Under the pieces are notes generated by a model. That model was not told where the DNA came from. It searched no databases and worked only from the letters and a program-made list of their open reading frames with translations. From the NCBI GenBank assembly GCA_024278555.1, contig JAJRSX010000122.1, positions 1 to 32,548 on the forward strand: a stretch of 32,548 nucleotides of DNA. Reading direction: 5' to 3'. Positions 18,211 through 24,930 of the stretch are shown here, one piece after another (position 1 is the stretch's first letter; each line of letters begins with the position of its first letter). The translations under genes were made by a program, and so were the position numbers. The stretch is from a bacterium. GTDB taxonomy: Bacteria > CG2-30-53-67 > CG2-30-70-394.

Positions 18211-18340
18211 ATAGGAGTGAGCTCCCGCTCGCGATCGGGGCGGGCGGCCCTGCCGGCCCTTCGGTCCGGGGTCGCGGGCATGGCCCGCTCCTACCGGGGG
18301 GCGACGGCGAGGTCGGTAGGAGGGGCCATGCCCCCGACGG
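18211..18340. repeat. REP/BIME-like cluster A (three units)
   Basis: Three palindromic units with the head GGTAGGAG: 18211-18237 forward (ataggagtgagctcccgctc), 18271-18296 reverse (its reverse complement starts ggtaggagcgggccatgccc), and 18315-18340 forward (ggtaggaggggccatgcccc). Between units 1 and 2 lies a hairpin CCGGCCC-TTC-GGTCCGG (18253-18269). The same unit and hairpin recur at 24480-24632. The head sequence and alternating orientation are those of REP/BIME elements of Gammaproteobacteria. The surrounding 254-bp gap (18128-18381) holds no gene. Confidence 0.75.
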
Positions 18341-18381
18341 CGCCGAGGCCCCGCCTGCCCGGCGCGCCGGCTCCCGGGCTC

Positions 18382-19593
18382 CTAGTACTTGATCTGGTAG
18401 ACCACCTGCACCCGCTGGTCGTCGCCGAGGTTGTTGCCCGCCGACGGCGCCTTGCTGAGGCCGCCGCTGTTCTCCCCGAACTGCACCGTCTCGTAGTCGA
18501 GCAGGACCATGTTGCCGTGGTGCAGATCAAAGGAGAGGCCGGCGACGTAGAGGTCGTAGTCGGCGTTGTCCGCCACCACCGCGTCCTTGTCCGCGTCGAA
18601 GTGGTCGTAGCGGCCGAAGGCGGCGAGCTTGCGGTGGGTCCCCGGGGCGACCAGACGGCCGAAGAGGGACCACCCCTCGGTGTCGAGGGCGTCACCCGCC
18701 CCGTCCACCAGGCTCCCCTTGGCGTTGCCGGTGGTCTGGAAGTACTGGGCGGTGACGATCCCGAAGGGGTGCTCGTAGCTCACCATCCCGAGGTTCACCG
18801 TGTAGTCGGGGCTCGGGTCGGTGTTGCCCTTGCCGCTCATCCCGAGGTAGCTGAGCTGCAGGCCGGGGAGGGCGTCCGGGAGCGGCCGGAGGGTGAAGCG
18901 GCCTTCGACCACCTTGTTGTCGTTGTGCTCCTTGGCGTGGTACCCGCCGCCGTTGTAGACGCCCACGTGCCAGGAGCCGTAGCGGCCATCGTAGTGGTGG
19001 TTGCCGGTGCGCACCTTGGCATCGTCCAGCTCGCCGCCGAGGTTGCCGCGTAGGGAGAGACCGAGGTCGGCGGAGTTGAAGATCCCGGCCCGCTCGATCG
19101 CCACGGTCCCCTGGGCCCGGTACGGGTTGACGTGCTCCTCGAAGTCCTGCCACGGGATGTGGCCCTGGCCGATCTCCGCCTTCATCTGGGTGAGGAGGCC
19201 CACATCCTGCGGACTGAGCTCGGCGTAGAGGTACTTGAGGCGGAACTTCCAGTCCTCGTCCGAGTCCTGGTGGACGTCGGCGGTGGTGCGCGCGGACATC
19301 CACGGGAGGATCCGCTTCTTCACCGTGAGGTAGCCGCGGGTGAGGGTGAAGCGGTTGAGGGAGGAGGTGTCGTCACCGGCGACGCCGGTATTGCCGACCG
19401 AGTAGTCGACATAGCCGAGGACGCCGACCGAGAGGCCGCGGAGCCCCTCGGGCAGGGGCGCCGACCTGACGCTCGCCGCCTCTTGAGCGGTGAGGACCCC
19501 CTTGTGCCGGAGGAGGTCGGTGAGGGTGTCGGCCGCGACCGGCGAGGCGGCGACGAGGGCGGCGAGCAGGGCCACGGTGAGGCTGTTGCGCAT
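18382..19593 (-). CDS. Outer-membrane porin (phosphate-selective porin O/P-like)
   Basis: A 403-residue beta-barrel protein. It has a signal peptide MRNSLTVALLAALVAASPVAA-DT, then a short helical segment (LTDLLRHKGVLTAQEAASV, typical of OprO/OprP-like and metal-reducer porins), then alternating strands (GVLGYVDYSVGNTG, FTLTRGYLTVKKRI, GSWHVGVYNGGGY, LSYLGMSG, YDLYVAGLSFDLHHGNMVLLDYETVQFG) and a C-terminal aromatic residue (VQVVYQIKY). It is divergent from the PhnD-like sensor gene, so it may bring in the anion sensed and used by region 3 (inference). Substrate unknown. Confidence 0.86.
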   Translation of the reverse strand: MRNSLTVALLAALVAASPVAADTLTDLLRHKGVLTAQEAASVRSAPLPEGLRGLSVGVLGYVDYSVGNTGVAGDDTSSLNRFTLTRGYLTVKKRILPWMSARTTADVHQDSDEDWKFRLKYLYAELSPQDVGLLTQMKAEIGQGHIPWQDFEEHVNPYRAQGTVAIERAGIFNSADLGLSLRGNLGGELDDAKVRTGNHHYDGRYGSWHVGVYNGGGYHAKEHNDNKVVEGRFTLRPLPDALPGLQLSYLGMSGKGNTDPSPDYTVNLGMVSYEHPFGIVTAQYFQTTGNAKGSLVDGAGDALDTEGWSLFGRLVAPGTHRKLAAFGRYDHFDADKDAVVADNADYDLYVAGLSFDLHHGNMVLLDYETVQFGENSGGLSKAPSAGNNLGDDQRVQVVYQIKY

Positions 19594-19637
19594 CGATCTT
19601 CTCCTGGGCGGGTGAAACGTGGTGCGAAGGTTGATGG

Positions 19638-19665
19638 CGGCGTGTCACACGGGTGTGGCACGCCG
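19638..19665. promoter_or_regulatory. 28-bp imperfect palindrome in the porin/phnD-like divergent gap
   Basis: CGGCGTGTCACAC and GTGTGGCACGCCG are reverse complements over 13 bp with one mismatch and a GG centre. It lies 45-72 bp upstream of the porin ATG and 78-105 bp upstream of the PhnD-like ATG in a 149-bp divergent gap, where a shared operator would be expected. No -35/-10 pair is clear. Confidence 0.48.
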
Positions 19666-19742
19666 GTGACGAGTCCGAGGCGAAGGCGGTGTGATAGGGT
19701 CTGTGCCGCAGATGGTCAAACACGGGTCGCGGCGGAGGTCCC

Positions 19743-20636
19743 ATGGCGGTGCGCCGGCGGTGGGGTTGGGTGTTGGTCGCGGCGGCGCTCCTTTGTGATG
19801 CGCCGGTCGCCGGCGCTGCCGGAGCGGAGCGCGGCCTCTGCTTCGCCATCTCGGCGATGGTCTCGCCGGCGCGTACCTTCTCCGACTACCAGGCCTTCAT
19901 GCGCCTCCTCGGCAAGCGGCTCCACCAGCCGGTGGAGCTGAAGCAGCGGAAGACCTACGAGGAGGTGAACGAGCTCCTGCGCACCGGCAACGCCGACTGC
20001 GGCTTGGTGTGTACCGGCGCCTTCATCCACGCCGATCGCCACTTCAAGGAGACGGTGGTGGCGGTACCGGTGGTGCACGGTGAGGAGACCTATCACTCCT
20101 ACGTGATCGTCCGCAAGGATCGACCGTACACCTCCTTCGCCGACCTCAAGGGTAAGGTCTTCGCCTTCACCGACGAGCTCTCCAACAGCGGTGCCCTCTA
20201 TCCCACCTACCTCCTGGCGAAGCGCGGCGAGACGCCGGACCACTACTTCTCCTACACCTTCTTTACCCACTCGCACGACAAGTCGGTGGAGGCGGTGGCG
20301 CGGGGGCTGGCCGACGGCGCCGCGGTGGACAGCCTGGTCTACGACGCCCTGGTGGCGGCGGCGGGGCCGTGTGCGCTGGCGACCCGGATCATCCACCGCT
20401 CTCCCCCCTTCGGGATCCCGCCGGTGGTGGTGTCGCCGAAGCTCCCCCCGGATCATCGCCGGAAGATCGCCCGCGCGCTCCTCACCTTCGCCGATGAGCC
20501 CGAAGGCAAGGCGGCCCTGGCGCGCCTCGGCATCGACCGCTTCGCCCGGCCTCCCGCCCACCTCTACGACTCGGTGCGCGAGATGGAGTCGTTCGTCGAC
20601 CGTTTCCGCAGGCAGCACCACGCCGTTGTTGAGTGA
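19743..20636 (+). CDS. PhnD-like periplasmic substrate-binding protein (sensory)
   Basis: A 297-residue protein with signal peptide (MAVRRRWGWVLVAAALLCDAPVAGA). The body is of the PhnD/phosphate-phosphite-phosphonate binding family: FAISAMVSPARTFSDYQAFMRLLGKRL, RKTYEEVNELLRTGNADCGLVCTGAFI (C86, C90) and FADLKGKVFAFTDELSNSGALYPTYLL. No ABC permease or ATPase is nearby; its stop overlaps the kinase start (GTGA). That pattern fits binding proteins that serve as ligand sensors for kinases, as in AioX-AioS-AioR (arsenite) or the fused domain of TtrS (tetrathionate). The GLVCTGAF cysteine could bind a soft ligand, but its alignment with the AioX arsenite-binding Cys is unchecked. GGAGG precedes ATG. 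Confidence 0.9.
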   Translation: MAVRRRWGWVLVAAALLCDAPVAGAAGAERGLCFAISAMVSPARTFSDYQAFMRLLGKRLHQPVELKQRKTYEEVNELLRTGNADCGLVCTGAFIHADRHFKETVVAVPVVHGEETYHSYVIVRKDRPYTSFADLKGKVFAFTDELSNSGALYPTYLLAKRGETPDHYFSYTFFTHSHDKSVEAVARGLADGAAVDSLVYDALVAAAGPCALATRIIHRSPPFGIPPVVVSPKLPPDHRRKIARALLTFADEPEGKAALARLGIDRFARPPAHLYDSVREMESFVDRFRRQHHAVVE

Positions 20637-22087
20637 CGCACAGGATGGCCGGCGAGGGCGTCACCGTTCCGTGGTACCGGGGGATCTCCTTCAAGGTCTC
20701 GGCGGTCATCGTCCTCCTGGTGGTGGCGACGGTGGCGGTGGCCGGGCTGATCTTTCTCGCCACCCTGCACCACTACACCGAGGGGGTCCTGAAGAGTCGC
20801 GGTCGTTATATCGCCGCTACCCTGGCGCAGCAGGCGGTGGAGCCGATCCTCTACGAAGATCGGGTGGCGCTCCTCAAGCTCCTCGAGTCCTTCCAGCCCG
20901 AGGCGGGCGGGGCCACGGACGAGGCGGCGATCGTCGACTACGCGGAGATCCGCGACCGTGACGGCCGTCGGCTCGCCGAGGCGGGGCGCATCGCCACCCC
21001 CCCGCCGGTGCATCAGTCCGGCGGAGAGGGGGTGGTGGTGACCGATGCTGGGGGGATGGTCTTCGAGGTGGCGGCGCCGGTGGTGGTGAAGGGGGTGCAG
21101 ATCGGCCTGGTACGCGTCGGTGTCACCCGCGCCCTGGCGCGGGCCCGCCTGCGCGGTCTCGTCGGTCAGATCGCCCTCCTCCTCGCTTGCGCCGCGCTCC
21201 TCGCCGCCAGCGCCACGGTCCTCCTGTCGCGCCGCTTCATCCGCCCGCTCCTCCAGATGATCCACGGTGCCCGGCAGATCGGTGCGGGTGGATGGGGGAC
21301 CCAGATCCAGGTACGTAGCCGCGACGAGACCGGGGAGCTCGCCGCCACCTTCAACGAGATGTCCGTCCGGCTGCAGGAGGCCTTAGAGGAGGTCCACCGC
21401 ACCCAGGCGCAGCTCATCCGGTCCGAGCGCCTCTCCACCCTCGGCAGCTTCGCCGCCCACCTCGCCCACGAGCTGAAGAACCCCCTCACCTCCATCAAGC
21501 TCTCCATGCAGGCGATGGCCGAGGGGGAGCGCGGCTGTCTCGACGCGGAGGAGCGTGAGCTGATCCTCAACGACGTCGCCCGCATGGACGAGGTGATCAC
21601 CTCCTTCCTCGCCTACGGGAGGCGGCGGCCGGTGGCACCGGTGGCGGTGGAGGCGGCCCCCCTGTTGGAGGAGATCGGCCGTCGCCTGGTGGCGCGCGGC
21701 CGCCAGGCGGGGGTGGCGGTGGAGCTGGCGGTCGCCCCGGACCTCGGTTGCCTGCGCCTCGACCCCGAGCGGATCAGCGAGGCGCTGGAGAATGTGGTGA
21801 CCAACGCCATCCAGGTCTCCGACGACGGCGCCGTGGTCACCGTGGACGTCTCCCGTGACCACCGTGGCCTGCGGGTGGCGGTCGCGGACCACGGTCCGGG
21901 CATGGATGCGGAGGTGCGGGCCCACCTCTTCGAGCCCTTCTACACCACCCGGCACGGTGGCACCGGTCTCGGGCTCGCCATCGCCCAGCAGGGGGTGGAG
22001 GACCACGGTGGCCGCATCGAGGTGGAGAGCACGGTAGGACGCGGTACGGTCGTGACGATCGTGCTGCCGTACACGGGGGAGGAGTGA
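20633..22087 (+). CDS. Membrane sensor histidine kinase
   Basis: A 484-residue kinase with TM1 (~22-45), a periplasmic domain of ~130 residues, TM2 (~178-199), HAMP (~200-253), a short coiled coil, HisKA with H279 (AAHLAHELKNPLTS) and HATPase (N box EALENVVTNAIQVS, G1 DHGPGMD, G2 HGGTGLGLAIAQQG). It starts at GTG 20633 overlapping the sensor stop; ATG 20645 is possible. The periplasmic domain is probably where the PhnD-like protein docks (inference). The cognate regulator follows after 3 bp. Confidence 0.93.
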   Translation: MTHRMAGEGVTVPWYRGISFKVSAVIVLLVVATVAVAGLIFLATLHHYTEGVLKSRGRYIAATLAQQAVEPILYEDRVALLKLLESFQPEAGGATDEAAIVDYAEIRDRDGRRLAEAGRIATPPPVHQSGGEGVVVTDAGGMVFEVAAPVVVKGVQIGLVRVGVTRALARARLRGLVGQIALLLACAALLAASATVLLSRRFIRPLLQMIHGARQIGAGGWGTQIQVRSRDETGELAATFNEMSVRLQEALEEVHRTQAQLIRSERLSTLGSFAAHLAHELKNPLTSIKLSMQAMAEGERGCLDAEERELILNDVARMDEVITSFLAYGRRRPVAPVAVEAAPLLEEIGRRLVARGRQAGVAVELAVAPDLGCLRLDPERISEALENVVTNAIQVSDDGAVVTVDVSRDHRGLRVAVADHGPGMDAEVRAHLFEPFYTTRHGGTGLGLAIAQQGVEDHGGRIEVESTVGRGTVVTIVLPYTGEE

Positions 22088-22090
22088 GCC

Positions 22091-23491
22091 ATGGAACGAG
22101 TCCTCATCGTCGACGACGAGCCGGGCGTTCGTCACTTCCTGAAGAAGATCCTCGACCGAGACTACCTGGTGGCCGCGGCGGAGGACGGCGAGACCGCCCT
22201 GGAGGCGATCGAAGTCGCGGAGCCGGCGGCGATCCTCCTCGACTGGAAGCTGCCGGGGATCTCCGGGGTCGAGCTGTTGCGCGAGATCCGCGGCCGCCTC
22301 CCGGAGGCGGCGGTGGTGGTGATCACCGCCTTCGGCGACACGGACACGGCGATCCAGGTGATCGAGGAGGGCGCCTTCGACTACCTCACCAAGCCGCTCG
22401 ACCTCGACACGGTACGCGAGGTGATCGGCCGCGGGGTGCAGTCGGCGAGCCGCGGTGCCACGGCCGAGATCCTCACCGTCGCCCCGGAGGAGCGGCTCAA
22501 GGGGCACCAGCTCATCGGCAACGCCGCCCCCATGGTGGCGGTCTACAAGCAGATCGCCCAGGTGGCGAAGCTCGACGTCACCGTCCTCATCCGCGGTGAC
22601 TCGGGGACCGGCAAGGAGCTGGTGGCGCGCACCCTGCACCGCTACAGCCGCCGCGCCGGCGGCCCCTTCGTGGCGGTGAACTGCGCCGCCATCCCCGAGA
22701 ACCTCCTGGAGAGCGAGCTCTTCGGTTACGCCCCGGGCGCCTTCACCGGCGCCGACCGCCACGGCAAGGCGGGCCGCTTCGAGCAGGCGGCGGGGGGCAC
22801 CCTCTTCCTCGACGAGGTGGGGGACATGGAGCTCGTCCTGCAGGCGAAGGTCCTGCGGGCGCTCCAGGATGGGACCTTCCAGCGCCTCGGCGGCAGCGAC
22901 ACCCTCCACCCGGACGTGCGGGTGCTTGCCGCCACCAACCGCCCCCTGGAGGAGCTGGTGGGGGAGGGCGGCTTTCGTCCCGACCTCTTTCACCGGCTCA
23001 ACGGGGTGACCATCGAGCTGCCCGCCCTACGCAACCACCTCGATGACCTCCCCGACCTCCTCACCCACTTCATCCAGCGGTTCAACGCCGAGCTTGGCCT
23101 CCACATGCGCGGTTTCGAGCCGGCGGTGGTGGAGCTGCTTGCCGGCTATCCGTGGCCGGGCAACGTGCGCGAGCTGGAGAACACGGTGCGCCGGGCGATG
23201 GTGATGTCGAAGGTGGACTACCTCGCCGCCGACGCGGTGCGCGACCAGCTCCCGGCACCGCCCCCCGCGGTGGGCACCATCGATCCGCGCTGCGCCACCC
23301 TGGTGGAGCAGGCGATTGACCGGAGCGTGGCCGAGGGGGTGGCGCCGTATGCGACGGTCATGGCGATGGTGGAGCGGATGGTGGTGAAGAGCGCCCTGGC
23401 CCGCAGCGAGGGCAACCAGGTGCAGGCGGCCAAGCTCCTGGGGATCACCAGCACGACGTTGCGGAAGAAGATCGAGGAGTATGGATTGTGA
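22091..23491 (+). CDS. Sigma-54-dependent response regulator (NtrC family)
   Basis: A 466-residue bacterial enhancer-binding protein. Receiver domain 1-120 with D8/D9, phospho-acceptor D51 (LLDWKLPG), T79 and K101. The AAA+ domain has Walker A GDSGTGKE (169-176), the sigma-54-contacting loop GAFTGA (216-221), Walker B LFLDEV (~238-243) and the R-finger region FRPDLFHRL. A Fis-type HTH is at the C-terminus (NQVQAAKLLGITSTTLRKKIEEYGL). It should bind an upstream palindrome and drive a -24/-12 promoter; the only good pair seen is at 24705 and 24853, serving the Mo-enzyme operon. Its stop codon lies inside a 15-bp hairpin. Confidence 0.96.
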   Translation: MERVLIVDDEPGVRHFLKKILDRDYLVAAAEDGETALEAIEVAEPAAILLDWKLPGISGVELLREIRGRLPEAAVVVITAFGDTDTAIQVIEEGAFDYLTKPLDLDTVREVIGRGVQSASRGATAEILTVAPEERLKGHQLIGNAAPMVAVYKQIAQVAKLDVTVLIRGDSGTGKELVARTLHRYSRRAGGPFVAVNCAAIPENLLESELFGYAPGAFTGADRHGKAGRFEQAAGGTLFLDEVGDMELVLQAKVLRALQDGTFQRLGGSDTLHPDVRVLAATNRPLEELVGEGGFRPDLFHRLNGVTIELPALRNHLDDLPDLLTHFIQRFNAELGLHMRGFEPAVVELLAGYPWPGNVRELENTVRRAMVMSKVDYLAADAVRDQLPAPPPAVGTIDPRCATLVEQAIDRSVAEGVAPYATVMAMVERMVVKSALARSEGNQVQAAKLLGITSTTLRKKIEEYGL

Positions 23492-23517
23492 GGGCAAACT
23501 GCGCCCTCACAATCCAT
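23481..23517 (+). terminator. 15-bp perfect hairpin spanning the response-regulator stop codon
   Basis: ATGGATTGTGAGGGC (23481-23495) and GCCCTCACAATCCAT (23503-23517) are perfect reverse complements around a 7-nt loop. The left arm encodes the last codons and the TGA (23489-23491). No U-tract follows (tagggattaggg), so it may be a transcript 3'-end stabiliser or Rho-linked end rather than an intrinsic terminator. Confidence 0.6.
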
Positions 23518-23674
23518 TAGGGATTAGGGAAGGACGGCCCACCGGGCCGAAGGAGATGCCGATGGAAACCACCCCCCGAAAAAATCATCCGGCCGCGCAG
23601 CGGCCAACCACCCCTATTCCCCTATCTCCCTACCTCCCTACCCTAGACCCCGGCTCGCCTGGCGAGCCCCCGGC
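23518..23674. other. Non-coding leader of the pentaheme cytochrome gene
   Basis: Starts with short G-rich repeats (ttagggattagggaagg). Near 23615-23645 are C-rich imperfect repeats on the same strand (cccctattcccctatctccc, then tacctccctacc) that could pair with the G-rich part. Weak -24/-12-like matches (GG-N10-GC at 23661 and 23672) are no better than chance in such GC-rich DNA. No gene is seen. Confidence 0.4.
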
Positions 23675-24325
23675 ATGCGGCGTGCTTGGGCTGGATCAAA
23701 GATGACTGTGCTGCTCGCCTTCGTTGTCGTGGTCCTCTCCGCCACCGTGCCGGCGGCGGCGGTCGCGGCGGGGTGCCCGGCGTGCCACCGGGAGGCACCC
23801 GCCGGTTCGCCGGCGGCGGCGGCGTTCGGCCGCTGGCAGGGGTCGGTCCATGCGGCAGCGCAGGTCACCTGCGATCGCTGTCACGGCGGCCACCCGGAGG
23901 CGACGACCCGCGCGGCGGCCCACGCCGGCATGCTTCCCCCTTCGGACTCGGCATCGCCGGTCCACCCGACCCACGTCCCCGCGACCTGTGGCCGCTGTCA
24001 CGAGCCGCAGGTCCAGGAGTTCATCCGCTCACGCCACTACCGCGTCCTCCAGGGGGCGGCGCCCGGTGAGGCACCCACCTGTGTCACCTGCCACGGCGCC
24101 ATGCCCACCGAGGTCCTCACCCCGGAGACGGTGGCGACGGCGTGCGCCCGCTGTCACAACGCCAAGGGGGGGGTCAGCCCGCGCATCCCGCAGGAGGCGC
24201 ACGCCACCCTCGACCTCATCTTTTTTGCCAAGACCACCCTCGAGTGGAGCCGTGACGCCCTCGCCCACGCCCGGGCGCTCGGGCGCCCCGTGGGCGAGGG
24301 AGAGCGGGCGTTGGCGGCGGCGTAG
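23675..24325 (+). CDS. Pentaheme c-type cytochrome, frame interrupted by in-frame TAG
   Basis: A 216-residue exported cytochrome. The signal peptide (MRRAWAGSKMTVLLAFVVVVLSATVPAAAVAA) fits start ATG 23675 because it supplies the basic n-region; ATG 23702 is the alternative. Five CxxCH heme sites: CPACH, CDRCH, CGRCH, CVTCH, CARCH. The frame ends at TAG 24323-24325, but the same frame stays open and protein-like for 52 more codons (next feature), so the protein appears to lack its C-terminal helical domain. All five heme sites precede the TAG, so a shortened cytochrome may still work. It likely carries electrons in the periplasm for the Mo-enzyme operon downstream; this is inferred from position between its regulator and that operon. 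Confidence 0.85.
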   Translation: MRRAWAGSKMTVLLAFVVVVLSATVPAAAVAAGCPACHREAPAGSPAAAAFGRWQGSVHAAAQVTCDRCHGGHPEATTRAAAHAGMLPPSDSASPVHPTHVPATCGRCHEPQVQEFIRSRHYRVLQGAAPGEAPTCVTCHGAMPTEVLTPETVATACARCHNAKGGVSPRIPQEAHATLDLIFFAKTTLEWSRDALAHARALGRPVGEGERALAAA

Positions 24326-24484
24326 ACGGCCTTCCACGCGGCCGAGGCGAAGTGGCACTCCTTCCGCTTCGACGAGATCCTCGACACCGTGGAGCGCGCC
24401 TACGACGGTGCCAAAGAGGCGAAGCGGGCGGTGGACAGCGCGGTCACCCGCGGCGCCATCGAGGGCCGGGCCGGGCACCGGTAG
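24326..24484 (+). other. Continuation of the cytochrome reading frame after the amber codon
   Basis: Directly after TAG 24323 the same frame gives 52 codons, TAFHAAEAKWHSFRFDEILD and on to a second TAG at 24482. GC at third positions is nearly complete, as in real genes here. The sequence is amphipathic-helical with the W-H/F pattern and Ala/Lys-rich repeats (AYDGAKEAKRAVDSAV) seen at the C-terminus of multiheme cytochromes. A one-base change (GAG or CAG to TAG) would restore a ~269-residue protein. The final TAG lies within the head (GGTAGGAG) of a REP-like unit. Confidence 0.68.
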
Positions 24485-24632
24485 GAGCGGGTTGCACCCG
24501 CGATCCGCGCCAGCGGCGCGGCCCTCGGGCTCACCCCTCAGGATTCAAGACCGGCCCTTGGGGCCGGGGGTACAACCCCCTCTACCGGAGACCCTGCGGC
24601 CCGGGCGCCGTCATGCCGGCCCTGAGGGCCGG
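24480..24632. repeat. REP/BIME-like cluster B
   Basis: A forward unit at 24480-24507 (ggtaggagcgggttgcaccc) and a reverse unit at 24563-24588 (reverse complement ccggtagagggggttgtacc) match the units at 18211-18340. Two hairpins CCGGCCC-N3-GGGCCGG lie at 24551-24567 and 24616-24632; cluster A has the same hairpin with one mismatch. The gap 24485-24930 holds no gene apart from these repeats and the control sites listed next. Confidence 0.7.
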
Positions 24633-24704
24633 ACACGGAGGGGCCGCCGGCGGGAACCGGCATCTCCCGGCGGGTCGGAGCGGATCCTTTGCACCGGCGC
24701 CGCC

Positions 24705-24721
24705 TGTACAGCGGCTGTACA
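24705..24721. promoter_or_regulatory. 17-bp palindrome TGTACAG-CGG-CTGTACA, probable enhancer (UAS)
   Basis: Perfect 7-bp arms, 131 bp upstream of the -24/-12 promoter at 24853. Length, symmetry and distance are those of an enhancer for a Fis-HTH sigma-54 activator, and such a regulator is encoded 1.2 kb upstream. I found no second copy in the window. Confidence 0.62.
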
Positions 24722-24816
24722 CCGGTCGCCCCCTCCCTGTGGAGTGGCTGGTCATGCGGCGGCGCCTGCGGACCGCCACGGTGGGGGGCGGCGCGCCGCA
24801 AGTCCGTGACGGGGCT

Positions 24817-24832
24817 GGACGGTGGACCGTCC
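24817..24832. promoter_or_regulatory. Inverted repeat GGACGG-TGGA-CCGTCC next to the -24 element
   Basis: Perfect 6-bp arms, ending 20 bp before the -24 box. It could be a second regulator site near the promoter. It is less distinctive than the TGTACAG palindrome because its bases are common in this GC-rich DNA. Confidence 0.35.
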
Positions 24833-24852
24833 GCCACCGGCTCGGGTGGGGA

Positions 24853-24868
24853 TGGCACATAAGTTGCT
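24853..24868 (+). promoter_or_regulatory. Sigma-54 (-24/-12) promoter for the Mo-enzyme operon
   Basis: TGGCAC-ATAAG-TTGCT matches the consensus TGGCACG-N4-TTGCW at all but one position, with GG and GC exactly 10 bases apart. Expected transcription start is about 24878-24880, some 50 bases before the ATG at 24931. It stands out because it is a short AT-richer island. Confidence 0.82.
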
Positions 24869-24930
24869 CATCTCCGAGCAGGCTCCCGCGGAGGGGGCAC
24901 GTGCAGATCCTTCAACAGAGGAGAACGGCC

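Noticed and set aside
23655-23690. Sigma-54 promoter before the pentaheme cytochrome
   Set aside because: GG-N10-GC matches occur, but the flanking bases fit poorly and the predicted start would fall at or after the start codon; such matches are common by chance in this GC-rich DNA.
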